This document shows positions 1 to 7,742 of a stretch of 23,389 nt of DNA, piece by piece (the first letter of the stretch is position 1; every line of letters begins with the position of its first letter). Origin of the DNA: Paracoccaceae bacterium (GTDB lineage Bacteria; Pseudomonadota; Alphaproteobacteria; Rhodobacterales; Rhodobacteraceae); NCBI GenBank assembly GCA_016937725.1, contig JAFGVZ010000126.1, positions 1 through 23,389 on the forward strand, written 5' to 3'. The notes under the pieces are model-generated. The model had not been told where the DNA came from. It made no database searches and worked only from the letters and a program-made list of their open reading frames with translations. A program made the translations under genes and the position numbers.

Positions 1-471
1 ATGGACATTCTGCGCGCGTTTCCCGAGATCGTAATCGCGCTGGTCCTTATCTTTATCCTTGGCGGTGGCCCCGTGCCCGCCATGATCGCCATTGCGCTGC
101 ACACCGCCGGCGCTTTGGGCAAACTGTTTTCCGAAGTGGCCGAAAACGTCGACATGAAGCCACTTGAAGGGCTTGAATCGGTGGGCGCGAATTGGTGGCA
201 ACGGATGCTGCTGGGCGTTATCCCACAGGTCGCTCCGAACTACCTGAGCTACGCGCTCATGCGCTTTGAAATCAATATCCGCGCCTCTGCCATCCTCGGC
301 TTTGTCGGCGCGGGGGGCATCGGTTACGAGCTGCGCAACGCCATGACCTTTGGCACGGGCCGCTTCGACATATCGGCGGCAATCTTCATCCTGCTGTTCC
401 TGACCATCGTGTTTTTCGATCAGGTCTCAAGCCACTATCGCAACAAGCTGGTGAAAGGGGATCAGGCATGA
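1..471 (+). CDS. phnE: Phosphonate ABC transporter permease PhnE1 (5' truncated by window)
   Basis: This is the C-terminal part (156 residues visible) of an inner-membrane permease for phosphonate import. The family is usually 260-300 residues, so the ATG at base 1 is probably an internal Met and the gene starts before the window. Hydrophobic segments lie at about residues 8-36, 85-105 and 122-142. The cytoplasmic EAA-type loop (about 57-80, EGLESVGANWWQRM then GVIPQ) is where the ATPase PhnC would dock. The GFVGAGGIGYEL segment is typical of PhnE. Its stop overlaps the start of phnE2 (ATGA), so the two permeases are translationally coupled and probably form a heterodimer. phnC and phnD would be expected upstream, outside the window. 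The family call is secure; the true start cannot be seen. Confidence 0.95.
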   Translation: MDILRAFPEIVIALVLIFILGGGPVPAMIAIALHTAGALGKLFSEVAENVDMKPLEGLESVGANWWQRMLLGVIPQVAPNYLSYALMRFEINIRASAILGFVGAGGIGYELRNAMTFGTGRFDISAAIFILLFLTIVFFDQVSSHYRNKLVKGDQA

Positions 472-1808
472 GCCTCGCGGTCGACACCAATACCACCGGA
501 ACCGTGCAAACCACCGCCGAACGGCTGTTGCGCCGCAAGCGCAACGCGGCGCTGGCTGTGCCCGTCTTGATCCTCGCCTATTTCATCTACGTCTTTTTCG
601 CCTTCGACATTGCTGGCCTTGCCGAACGCGCGCGGCTGGACAATGCCCGCATTCTGGTTGGTGACAGCTACAGTCACAAGGTGCACATCACCCGCAATGC
701 CCGTGCCGAGCGCATGGAATACGCGGTCGAGGGCGAAAACAAGGGAGCCTATCCCGAAGGAACCACGCCCGATTGGGTGACCGGCGGGTATAACGACACG
801 GTCATCGACCTTGGCGACGGGCATGTGGTCCGCTTCCTGCCAGACCGCCGCGTAACATATGATGTGCCTGACTTCGGCATGATCGAACTGAACCGCGTGA
901 ACGATGCCATCGTCGCGGAATTTCCCGGCTTCGCGCCCGGCGAAAGCCCGGACTGGGCCAATGTGTCCGACAGCCGCGTGTCGATCACCACCGAAGCAGG
1001 CCGCCTGAGCGTCACCCGCTCCAAGGACGAGGTCTTCCGCTACTTCTTCGGATGGGAACTTTTCTGGTTCACGCTGGACAGCCCCTATCATGGCGTTGGC
1101 TTGGTCTCTCTTCTGACCGGCCCACAGATCGACCCTGACCGCTCCAACATTGTCGGCGCTTGGGAGGATTTCTGGGGCAACCAGATGTGGCGTCATGCCG
1201 ATGTTATGTGGGCAATGGGTGAAACGATCCTGATGGCGTTTCTTGGCACGATCGGGGCCGCCGTAATCGCGCTGCCGCTGGCCTTTCTTGCGGCCAAGAA
1301 TTTTGCGCCTCTCATGGCCATTCGCTTCTTCGTGCGCCGGGTATTCGACTTCGTGCGCGGTGTGGACGGCTTGATCTGGACCATTATCCTATCGCGTGCC
1401 TTTGGTCCCGGCCCATTGACCGGCGCACTGGCGATACTTGTCACCGACACTGGCAGTTTCGGGAAAATCTTTTCCGAAGCGCTTGAGAATGTCGATGACA
1501 AGCAAATCGAGGGTGTGCAATCCACCGGGGCCAGCCCAATGCAGCGCTACCGGTTCGGCGTGATCCCGCAGGTAACGCCCGTGTTGCTGTCACAGATCCT
1601 ATATTTCTTCGAATCCAACACCCGCAGCGCGACCATCATCGGCGCGATCACCGGCGGTGGCATCGGTCTGTTCATCACGCAGGCGATCCAGACCCAGAAG
1701 GACTGGGAAGAGGTGAGCTATTACATCCTGCTTATCATCATCATGGTGATGGTCATGGATTGGTTCTCTGGCTGGCTGCGGGGCAAATTGATCGGGCGTA
1801 ACGACTAG
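468..1808 (+). CDS. phnE: Phosphonate ABC transporter permease PhnE2, long form
   Basis: Second permease of the phosphonate importer, 446 residues, much longer than a standard PhnE. It has a membrane anchor at about residues 28-46, then a region of about 160-180 residues that is probably periplasmic and contains Asp/Gly-rich strands. A normal permease domain occupies about 230-440. The EAA loop (about 348-371, EGVQSTGASPMQRYRFGVIPQ) and the glycine-rich ITGGGIG segment match those of PhnE1. The start ATG overlaps the phnE1 stop by 4 nt and has a GGGG-type ribosome site 8 nt upstream. Its stop overlaps the next start by one base. The long N-terminal insert is seen in alphaproteobacterial PhnE2 proteins; its role is not known to me. 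Confidence 0.93.
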   Translation: MSLAVDTNTTGTVQTTAERLLRRKRNAALAVPVLILAYFIYVFFAFDIAGLAERARLDNARILVGDSYSHKVHITRNARAERMEYAVEGENKGAYPEGTTPDWVTGGYNDTVIDLGDGHVVRFLPDRRVTYDVPDFGMIELNRVNDAIVAEFPGFAPGESPDWANVSDSRVSITTEAGRLSVTRSKDEVFRYFFGWELFWFTLDSPYHGVGLVSLLTGPQIDPDRSNIVGAWEDFWGNQMWRHADVMWAMGETILMAFLGTIGAAVIALPLAFLAAKNFAPLMAIRFFVRRVFDFVRGVDGLIWTIILSRAFGPGPLTGALAILVTDTGSFGKIFSEALENVDDKQIEGVQSTGASPMQRYRFGVIPQVTPVLLSQILYFFESNTRSATIIGAITGGGIGLFITQAIQTQKDWEEVSYYILLIIIMVMVMDWFSGWLRGKLIGRND

Positions 1809-2449
1809 TGGCACGCATTCTGATTACGGGCAGCAATCGCGGCATCGGGGCCGCGTTGCTGGCTGCCGCCCAAGCTTCCGGGCATACCGCGATGGGCACG
1901 ACCCGCAAAGGGCGCGGCGGCACGATAGCCCTGTTGCTGGACGATCCTGCCACGATTGCCACGCAATTGGCCGATATCGGCCCGGTGGATATCCTGATCA
2001 ACAATGCGGGCGTCATAACGCCCAAGCGCCAATCGCCTTTGGATATGGATTTCGCCGGGTTTTCCCATGCGCTGACCATCAACACCATCGCGCCTTTGGC
2101 CGTGGCCCAAGCGGTTTTACCGCAGCTTCGGAACAGCGCCGCCCCCAAGATTCTGACCATATCGTCGCAAATGGCGTGGATGGGCTATCGCAAGGCCGAC
2201 CGCATCGCCTATCGCGCGTCCAAGGCTGCGATAAACAAGGTGATGCAAGGTTTGGCCACCGCGCTGGAGCCAGAGGGCATTCCCGTTGCCCTGATCGACC
2301 CCGGCCGGGTGCGCACCGATATGGGCGGGCCAGAGGCAGAGGAAGACCCGGCAGAGGTCGCCAACGGCATTTTGGCCATCGCAGAGCGCCTGACCTTGCA
2401 AGATACAGGAAAGTTCTTTCGTTTCACTGGCGAAGAACGGGCGTTCTGA
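1808..2449 (+). CDS. Short-chain dehydrogenase/reductase in the phn operon
   Basis: SDR-family NAD(P)-dependent oxidoreductase of 213 residues, short for a classical SDR (about 250). The nucleotide-binding motif TGSNRGIG (7-14), NNAG (65-68), the catalytic Ser in ISSQM (119/120) and YRASK (Y135, K139) are all present, so it should be active. The start is GTG, sharing its G with the last base of the phnE2 stop; the gene therefore appears co-transcribed with the phosphonate transporter genes. The C-terminus ends soon after the PGRVRTDMGG segment, so the usual C-terminal substrate-binding part is reduced. The substrate is unknown. By position it could oxidise or reduce a phosphonate side chain or a released product, but that is inference from context only. 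Confidence 0.88.
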   Translation: MARILITGSNRGIGAALLAAAQASGHTAMGTTRKGRGGTIALLLDDPATIATQLADIGPVDILINNAGVITPKRQSPLDMDFAGFSHALTINTIAPLAVAQAVLPQLRNSAAPKILTISSQMAWMGYRKADRIAYRASKAAINKVMQGLATALEPEGIPVALIDPGRVRTDMGGPEAEEDPAEVANGILAIAERLTLQDTGKFFRFTGEERAF

Positions 2450-2451
2450 AC

Positions 2452-3069
2452 ATGCCGCGCCTGTCCGCCACGACCCCCTTCATCCACCCCGAATGCGAGA
2501 TCACCGAAAGCAGCTTCGGGGCGTTCGTTGAAATCGGCAAGGGCAGCCGTGTCGCGCATTCGTATTTCGGCGATTACAGCTATTGTGACCGCTATGCCGA
2601 TATTGCAAATGCGCAGATCGGGAAATTTGCCAATATCGCCGCGTTCAGCCGCATCGGCGCGACGGATCATCCATTGCAGACTGCGGCCTGCCACCATTTC
2701 CTGTATCGGTCCGCCGATTATTGGGATGACACCACGCGCGACGAAGCGTTTTTCGCGCTGCGCCACGCGCGGATTGCCCATATCGGTCACGACACATGGA
2801 TCGGCGCGGGCGCCATGATCAAGCCAGAGGTCACATTGGGCCATGGCGCGGTGGTGGCGGCGGGCGCGGTGGTGACGAAGGATGTCGCTCCCTACACCAT
2901 TGTCGCAGGCACCCCGGCGAAAGTGCTGCGCCTGCGCCAACCGCCCAAGATTGCCGAGCGGTTAATCGCACTGGCATGGTGGGATTGGCCGCATGACAGG
3001 CTGCGCGCAACGCTGGACGATTTCCGCATGCTTCACGCAGAGGCTTTCTTGGACAAATACGAGGGTTAA
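2452..3069 (+). CDS. Phosphonate-operon hexapeptide-repeat transferase
   Basis: Left-handed beta-helix acyltransferase-type protein of 205 residues. It resembles the family annotated as 'phosphonate metabolism protein, transferase hexapeptide repeat' (TIGR03308 type). Imperfect [LIV]GxxxxI-like hexapeptides run from about residue 9 to 55 and again from 108 to 155 (for example HIGHDTWIGAGAMI and VAAGAVVTKDVAPYTIVAGTPAKV). The His/Trp-rich tail (LAWWDWPHDRL) is characteristic of XAT acetyltransferases. The ATG lies 2 nt after the SDR stop. The frame stays open upstream inside the SDR gene, but the protein clearly begins here. Members sit almost only in C-P lyase operons, where acetylation of aminoalkylphosphonates has been proposed; the actual substrate is not established. 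Confidence 0.9.
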   Translation: MPRLSATTPFIHPECEITESSFGAFVEIGKGSRVAHSYFGDYSYCDRYADIANAQIGKFANIAAFSRIGATDHPLQTAACHHFLYRSADYWDDTTRDEAFFALRHARIAHIGHDTWIGAGAMIKPEVTLGHGAVVAAGAVVTKDVAPYTIVAGTPAKVLRLRQPPKIAERLIALAWWDWPHDRLRATLDDFRMLHAEAFLDKYEG

Positions 3070-3071
3070 AG

Positions 3072-3398
3072 GTGCTCAAAGACCTGCAAGCGCGGTTCAA
3101 CTCCGCGTCGCTCAGCTATTGCGATATCTATGGGCTAGAGCGTGACGCGGATTGGGTCATGCTAAAGCTGCATGAAGAAATCGGCGAATTGACGCAAGTC
3201 TGGAACACCAAGACAGGTCGCGGCCGCGACAAGGGCATGGGCGAAGCCGATCTGCACCATGCGCTGAGCGATGAAGTGGCCGATGCTTTGGGGATGTTGT
3301 TGATCTTCGCGCATCAGCACGATCTTGATCTGACCTCGGCCATCGCGCGCAAATGGCGCTTTGATCCGTCTGATCTTACGGGTCCAGCGTCAAAGTAA
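3072..3398 (+). CDS. MazG-like nucleotide pyrophosphohydrolase
   Basis: Small all-alpha protein of 108 residues with the MazG/dUTPase-like metal-binding pattern: E35-E36-x-x-E39 (HEEIGEL) and E68-x-x-D71 (DEVADALG). It probably cleaves a nucleoside or related triphosphate to monophosphate and pyrophosphate. The GTG start has a GAGG-type ribosome site about 7 nt upstream and lies 2 nt after the previous stop, so it belongs to the transporter/transferase transcript. A PhnM-like role on ribose-triphosphate phosphonate intermediates, or house-cleaning of aberrant nucleotides, are both possible; neither is shown by the sequence. Its 3' end overlaps the 3' end of the convergent phnF by 23 nt, so there is no room for a terminator between them. 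Confidence 0.85.
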   Translation: MLKDLQARFNSASLSYCDIYGLERDADWVMLKLHEEIGELTQVWNTKTGRGRDKGMGEADLHHALSDEVADALGMLLIFAHQHDLDLTSAIARKWRFDPSDLTGPASK

Positions 3399-4095
3399 CC
3401 CGGTCGCCCGCGAACCATGTGCGCCCGTATTCGACGGGCTGGCCTTCGGCATCCACGTTCACGCTTGTCGTGCGCAACAGCGGGTCGCCTTCTGTCACGT
3501 TCAGGTGCAGCGCTTGGGTCGCGTTCGCCAATACTGCGGTCAGGCGGGTAGAAGCGCGGGTAAAGTCGTCGATCCCGACAGCTTGCAAGGCCTGCGTGAC
3601 GCTGCTTGTCTGGGTCAGAGCCGCTGCAATGCCGGGAAGACGCCCCAAAGGAAACACGCTTTCAAACACCGCGATCGGCTGACCATCGGCCAGTGACAAC
3701 CCATGATAGGCGCAGACCGGCTCGCCTGCGTGAATGCGCAGCGCTTGCGCCTCGCCCGGCGTTGCGGCGCGCCTGTCCAGCGCCAGCACCCGCTTTTCCG
3801 GCCTGCGCCCTGCGGCGATCAGGTTTTCATGAAAGCGCACGCGCGTTCCGATCGGGTAATCGGTAGGCGTGGCTGCCACAAAGGCCCCGGCCCCGCGCCG
3901 GGTGCGCACAAGCCCTTCGTCAATCAAGACCGACAAGCCATGGCGCACCGTATGGCGGTTTACCCCGAAGCGGTCGGCCAGCGCGGCTTCGGTCGGCAGC
4001 TTGTCACCGGGCCTGTAGCGCCCTTCGGCCAAGTCGCTGCGCAACGCGGTGGCGATGGCTTTCCAGATCGGGGTTTTGTCGGTCCTGTCACGCAA
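3376..4095 (-). CDS. phnF: GntR/HutC-family transcriptional regulator PhnF
   Basis: Probable repressor of the phn genes, 239 residues. An N-terminal winged helix-turn-helix (about 10-75; PTEAALADRFGVNRHTVRHG is the recognition region) is followed by a UTRA effector domain (about 95-235). Position and family match PhnF of C-P lyase operons. The likely start is TTG: an in-frame TGA lies two codons upstream, so no longer protein is possible, and an AAGAGA ribosome site lies about 10 nt upstream. The gene is divergent from phnG, with 81 nt between them holding candidate operators. Its 3' end overlaps the MazG-like gene. A ligand such as a phosphonate or C-P lyase intermediate is presumed from the family. 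Confidence 0.92.
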   Translation of the reverse strand: MRDRTDKTPIWKAIATALRSDLAEGRYRPGDKLPTEAALADRFGVNRHTVRHGLSVLIDEGLVRTRRGAGAFVAATPTDYPIGTRVRFHENLIAAGRRPEKRVLALDRRAATPGEAQALRIHAGEPVCAYHGLSLADGQPIAVFESVFPLGRLPGIAAALTQTSSVTQALQAVGIDDFTRASTRLTAVLANATQALHLNVTEGDPLLRTTSVNVDAEGQPVEYGRTWFAGDRVTLTLDP

Positions 4096-4176
4096 AATTC
4101 ACAAATCTCTTCTGTTACGCGCCGGCGAATATGATAAGATATGTATAGTTGTATAGAATAAAGACAAGTTGTCGAG
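4096..4176. promoter_or_regulatory. phnF-phnG divergent promoter/operator region
   Basis: AT-richer spacer between the divergent regulator and the C-P lyase operon. A possible -10 for phnG is TATGAT at 4130-4135. Downstream of it are two copies of GTATAG in direct repeat (4143-4148 and 4151-4156). The second copy reads GTATAGAA, one mismatch from the HutC-subfamily operator pattern GT-N-TA-N-AC. A perfect 5-bp inverted repeat GACAA-G-TTGTC lies at 4163-4173, next to the phnG start. A CTGTCAC element (4085-4091, inside phnF) and CTGTTAC (4112-4118) resemble Pho-box half-sites, but their spacing is wrong for a canonical box. Motif positions are seen; function is inferred. Confidence 0.45.
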
Positions 4177-4632
4177 ATGAAAGACACGTCAAGCGAAGAT
4201 ACCCCCCGCAAAGCATGGATGAGCCTGCTTGCGAAAGCGCCAGAGGGACGCGTCGCAGCGCTGTTTGATGCCCAGCATGCGCGCCCCGCTTTCACATGGC
4301 TGCGCGCGCCCGAAATAGGTAGCACCATGGTGCGTGCCCGCGCCGGGGCCACTGGGGCACCCTTCAATCTGGGCGAGATGACCGTCACCCGCTGCGCCTT
4401 GACCTTGGAGAGCGGCGAAGTCGGACATGCCTATATTCAGGGACGGCGCAAAGCCGATGCTGAAATGGCAGCACTTGTCGATGCGCTGATGCAAACCGCG
4501 CAGGCAAACCGCTTGCGCGAAACGGTTCTGGACCCGTTAGAAGCAGAGATGGAAGCCGCTCGCGCGACCCGCGCCGCCAAAGCCGCCGCGACCAAGGTCG
4601 ATTTCTTTACCATGACCCGCGGAGAAGATTGA
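4177..4632 (+). CDS. phnG: C-P lyase core subunit PhnG
   Basis: PhnG, 151 residues (E. coli about 150), a subunit of the PhnGHIJ core complex. With PhnH and PhnI it attaches the phosphonate to C1 of the ribose of ATP, displacing adenine. The RxAWMSLLAKAP start and the mid-protein segments GEMTVTRCAL and GHAYIQGRRKADAE are typical of the family. This is the first gene of the rightward catabolic operon. The ribosome site before the ATG is weak (GAG directly adjacent). The stop overlaps the phnH start as TGATG. Regulation is probably through PhnF at the sites just upstream. Confidence 0.96.
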   Translation: MKDTSSEDTPRKAWMSLLAKAPEGRVAALFDAQHARPAFTWLRAPEIGSTMVRARAGATGAPFNLGEMTVTRCALTLESGEVGHAYIQGRRKADAEMAALVDALMQTAQANRLRETVLDPLEAEMEAARATRAAKAAATKVDFFTMTRGED

Positions 4633-5195
4633 TGCAAACCAATGCGCTGTCTGGCGGCTTTGCCGATCCTGCTATCGACTCCGCCCATGCCTTCCGCCGC
4701 GTGATGGAAGCCATGGCGCGTCCGGGCACCATTCACGACATTGCGGGCGCTGCCCCCCCTGCGCCCATGTCGCCCGCGATGGGGGCGGTTCTGCTGACAT
4801 TGTGCGATGCGGACACCCCGATCTATCTGGCGGGCGATATGGAATGTGACGCGGTGCGCGCGTGGCTCTCGTTTCACACCGGAACCCCGTTCGTTTGCCC
4901 CGCGCAGTGCATGTTCGCGGTGGGAAGATGGAACGCGCTGTTGCCGCTTTCGGCCTATTCTTTGGGCACGTCCGATTACCCGGACCGCGCGGCCACGTTG
5001 ATCGTGGAGTGCCCCGAGCTGGCCCCCAAGGGCGCCACGCTGACCGGCCCCGGCATTCAGGACAAAGCCCTGCTGTCCCTGCCTGAAATAGATGCGTTTC
5101 AAGCCAACCAGGCGCAGTTTCCACTTGGGCTGGATTTCATTTTCACCTGTGGCGACCGCCTTGCGGCCTTGCCCCGGTCAACCAAGGTGGCGTGA
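4632..5195 (+). CDS. phnH: C-P lyase core subunit PhnH
   Basis: PhnH, 187 residues (E. coli 194), a PLP-transferase-like fold that has lost cofactor binding; it is part of the PhnGHIJ complex. Family signatures seen are the early FRRVMEAMARPGT segment, LTLCDADTPIYL and PKGATLTGPGI near the C-terminus. The start chosen is the ATG overlapping the phnG stop (TGATG). A TTG one codon earlier is possible but unnecessary. The stop is separated by one base from the phnI ATG. No unusual features were noticed. Confidence 0.96.
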   Translation: MQTNALSGGFADPAIDSAHAFRRVMEAMARPGTIHDIAGAAPPAPMSPAMGAVLLTLCDADTPIYLAGDMECDAVRAWLSFHTGTPFVCPAQCMFAVGRWNALLPLSAYSLGTSDYPDRAATLIVECPELAPKGATLTGPGIQDKALLSLPEIDAFQANQAQFPLGLDFIFTCGDRLAALPRSTKVA

Positions 5196-5196
5196 C

Positions 5197-6285
5197 ATGT
5201 ATGTAGCTGTCAAAGGCGGCGAGCGAGCGATTGAGAATGCCCATGCCTGGCTTGCCGAAGAGCGGCGGGGCAACCCCGATATTGTCGAGCTGAGCATTGC
5301 GCAAATCCGCGAACAACTTGCCCTTGCCGTGAACCGCGTCATGGCCGAAGGGTCCTTGTATGACCCGGATCTTGCGGCGCTGGCGATTAAGCAAGCGCGG
5401 GGCGACCTGATCGAGGCGATCTTTCTGATTCGGGCTTACCGCACCACCCTGCCCCGCTTCGGGGCCTCTCGCCCGGTCGATACGGGCGCGATGGCCTGCG
5501 ACCGGCGCATTTCGGCCACGTTCAAGGATTTGCCCGGCGGGCAGATTTTGGGGCCAACTTTTGACTACACCCATCGGTTGCTGGATTTTAAACTGGCGGC
5601 AGAGGGCGCGGTGCCGCAAGCCGCAACGCGCGACGCTGGCACCGGGCCTGTGCCCCATGTCGCCGATTTCCTGAACCGAGAGGGGCTGATCGAAGACGCT
5701 CCCCCCGTCGACACCCCGCCCCCCGACCTGACCCGCGAACCGTTGGAATTTCCTGCCGACCGCGCGCTGCGGCTGCAAGCCTTGGCGCGCGCGGATGAAG
5801 GGTTCACGCTGGGTCTGGCCTATTCCACCCAGCGTGGCTACGCGCGCAACCACGCCTTCGTGGGCGAGTTGCGGATCGGGTCGGTCCCGGTCGAGATGGA
5901 CATTCCCGAGCTGGGCTTTGCAATCGAGATTGGCGAAATCACCCTGACCGAATGCGAGACGGTCAACCAGTTCAAAGGCTCGAAAACCGAACCGCCACAA
6001 TTTACACGCGGCTATGGGCTGGTCTTTGGCCAGACCGAGCGCAAGGCCATTTCCATGGCGCTGGTCGACCGCGCCATGCGGTGGCAGGAATTGGGCGAAG
6101 ATGATCAAGGCGCACCCGCGCAGGACATCGAATTCGTGCTGGCCCATGCCGACAACATTCAGGCCACCGGGTTCTTGGAACATATCAAACTGCCCCATTA
6201 CGTCGATTTCCAGTCCGAATTGGAACTGGTCCGCAAATTGCGCCGCGAGGCCGGCGCATCTCAGCTTCAAGAGGCCGCAGAATGA
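5197..6285 (+). CDS. phnI: C-P lyase core subunit PhnI
   Basis: PhnI, 362 residues (E. coli 354), the nucleosidase-like subunit that joins the phosphonate to ribose C1 of ATP/GTP with loss of the base when PhnG and PhnH are present. The protein begins MYVAVKGGERAIENAHAW, a very conserved PhnI start. GYARNHAFVGELRIG and LPHYVDFQSELELVRKLR are also typical. The frame is open upstream into phnH, but the conserved N-terminus fixes the start. The stop overlaps the start of the following HAD gene as ATGA. In most operons phnJ follows phnI directly; here a HAD gene is inserted. Confidence 0.97.
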   Translation: MYVAVKGGERAIENAHAWLAEERRGNPDIVELSIAQIREQLALAVNRVMAEGSLYDPDLAALAIKQARGDLIEAIFLIRAYRTTLPRFGASRPVDTGAMACDRRISATFKDLPGGQILGPTFDYTHRLLDFKLAAEGAVPQAATRDAGTGPVPHVADFLNREGLIEDAPPVDTPPPDLTREPLEFPADRALRLQALARADEGFTLGLAYSTQRGYARNHAFVGELRIGSVPVEMDIPELGFAIEIGEITLTECETVNQFKGSKTEPPQFTRGYGLVFGQTERKAISMALVDRAMRWQELGEDDQGAPAQDIEFVLAHADNIQATGFLEHIKLPHYVDFQSELELVRKLRREAGASQLQEAAE

Positions 6286-6881
6286 GCGTCGATACAGTCG
6301 TCTTCGATATTGGCGGGGTGCTGGTCGACTGGCAGCCGCATCTGGCTTGGATCGATGATCTGGGCGAGGATGGCGCAAAGGCGTTCATAGCGCGGATCGG
6401 CTTCGACAAGATCAACTTTGCCTGCGACGGCGGCGCGCGCTTTGCCGAAGCCGCTGCACGTCTGGCAGACCCGAAGGATGGCGCGCGGCTGGGCCAGTAT
6501 GTTTCGCGCTACACCCGCACGGTTCCCGACAAGATTGCGGGGACATGGGATATCCTGAACACGCTTAAAAGCCGTGGCACGCCGCTGCACGCGATCACGA
6601 ACTGGTCGGCAGAAACTTGGCCCGAAGGGCTGAAAGCCCACCCCGAATTGGGCAGCGTTTTCGGCACCACGATTGTGTCGGGCCAGGTCGGGTTGCTTAA
6701 ACCCAGCGTGCAAATCTACCACCTGCTGTGCGCGCGTGCAGGCGTCGACCCCGCGCGCTGCGTGTTCATTGATGACGGGTTCCACAATTGCCTTGGCGCA
6801 CAAGCCGCGGGGATGGATGCGATCCATTTCCAAGGCCCGGTTGATCTGCAAACGCAGTTGGAACGCAGGGGGCTGTTGTGA
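6282..6881 (+). CDS. HAD-superfamily hydrolase inside the C-P lyase operon
   Basis: HAD subfamily IA protein, 199 residues. Motif I is FDIGGVLVDW with nucleophile D9. The usual second Asp (general acid) two residues later is Gly11, as in YihX-like and haloacid-dehalogenase-like members. Motif II is ITNWS (T106), motif III Lys is K140 in LLKPS, and motif IV is FIDD (D164/D165). A helical cap fills about residues 16-90. It overlaps phnI (ATGA) and phnJ (GTGA) by 4 nt each, so it is translated as part of the core. It might dephosphorylate a sugar-phosphate intermediate of the pathway. The substrate is unknown, and the Gly in motif I leaves phosphatase versus other C-X hydrolase chemistry open. 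Confidence 0.9.
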   Translation: MSVDTVVFDIGGVLVDWQPHLAWIDDLGEDGAKAFIARIGFDKINFACDGGARFAEAAARLADPKDGARLGQYVSRYTRTVPDKIAGTWDILNTLKSRGTPLHAITNWSAETWPEGLKAHPELGSVFGTTIVSGQVGLLKPSVQIYHLLCARAGVDPARCVFIDDGFHNCLGAQAAGMDAIHFQGPVDLQTQLERRGLL

Positions 6882-7735
6882 CCGAGCGCGCCTATAATTT
6901 TGCCTATCTGGACGAGCAAACCAAGCGCATGATCCGCCGCGCGATCCTGAAAGGTTTGGCGATCCCCGGCTACCAGGTGCCCTTTGCCAGCCGCGAAATG
7001 CCCATGCCCTATGGCTGGGGAACTGGCGGCGTTCAGGTATCGGCGGCGGTCTTGACCCCCGACGATACGCTCAAGGTGATCGACCAAGGTGCTGATGACA
7101 CCACCAATGCGGTATCAATCCGCAGCTTCTTTCAGCGCACGGCAGGTGTGGCCACCACCACCGCCACACGCGACGCCACCGTGATCCAGACGCGCCACCG
7201 CATCCCTGAAGAGCCGCTACGCGAGGGACAAATCTTGGTATACCAAGTGCCCATTCCCGAACCCTTGCGCTTTCTGGAACCCCGCGAAAGCGAAACCCGC
7301 AAGATGCACAGCTTGGAAGACTACGGGCTGATGCATGTCAAGCTCTATGAAGATATCGCGCGCCACGGGCATATCGCCACCTCTTACGCCTATCCGGTCA
7401 AGGTCGAGGGGCGCTACGTGATGGACCCGTCGCCCATTCCGAAATTCGATAACCCCAAGCTGGGCAATATGGCTGCGATCCAATTGTTCGGGGCCGGGCG
7501 CGAGCAACGGATTTACGCGCTGCCGCCCTACACGCAAGTGGTCAGCCTTGATTTTGACGATCACCCGTTCGAGCCGTCCAAGGCCGATCATCCTTGCGGC
7601 ATGTGCGGCGGCACCGACAGCTATCTGGACGAGTTGATCGTGGATGATGCGGGCGGGCGGATGTTCGTGTGTTCGGACACCGATTATTGCGAGGGGCGGC
7701 AGGCCGCTGGCCACAAAGGAAAGGACGCAGCATGA
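6878..7735 (+). CDS. phnJ: C-P lyase radical-SAM subunit PhnJ
   Basis: PhnJ, 285 residues (E. coli 281), catalyses C-P bond cleavage of ribose-1-phosphonate 5-phosphate to the alkane and 5-phosphoribosyl 1,2-cyclic phosphate. Cys240, Cys243, Cys265 and Cys271 correspond to the E. coli Fe-S ligands and Cys272-equivalent residue, shifted by one. Gly31 in AIPGYQVPF is the equivalent of the glycyl-radical Gly32. The DDTTNAVSIRSFF and YVMDPSPIPKFDNP segments are near-invariant. The start is GTG, overlapping the HAD stop by 4 nt. The 3' end is followed by a 64-nt gap with tandem hairpins before phnK, the only such gap in the phnG-N run. Confidence 0.98.
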   Translation: MTERAYNFAYLDEQTKRMIRRAILKGLAIPGYQVPFASREMPMPYGWGTGGVQVSAAVLTPDDTLKVIDQGADDTTNAVSIRSFFQRTAGVATTTATRDATVIQTRHRIPEEPLREGQILVYQVPIPEPLRFLEPRESETRKMHSLEDYGLMHVKLYEDIARHGHIATSYAYPVKVEGRYVMDPSPIPKFDNPKLGNMAAIQLFGAGREQRIYALPPYTQVVSLDFDDHPFEPSKADHPCGMCGGTDSYLDELIVDDAGGRMFVCSDTDYCEGRQAAGHKGKDAA

Positions 7736-7742
7736 CCGGACC

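Noticed and set aside
4085..4118. A canonical Pho box before phnG
   Set aside because: CTGTCAC and CTGTTAC are present but 27 nt apart; no 11-bp spaced pair of good half-sites was found.
5143..6378. 411-codon open frame on the minus strand opposite phnI
   Set aside because: phnI has a fully conserved family sequence; the antisense product shows no domain or conserved motif.
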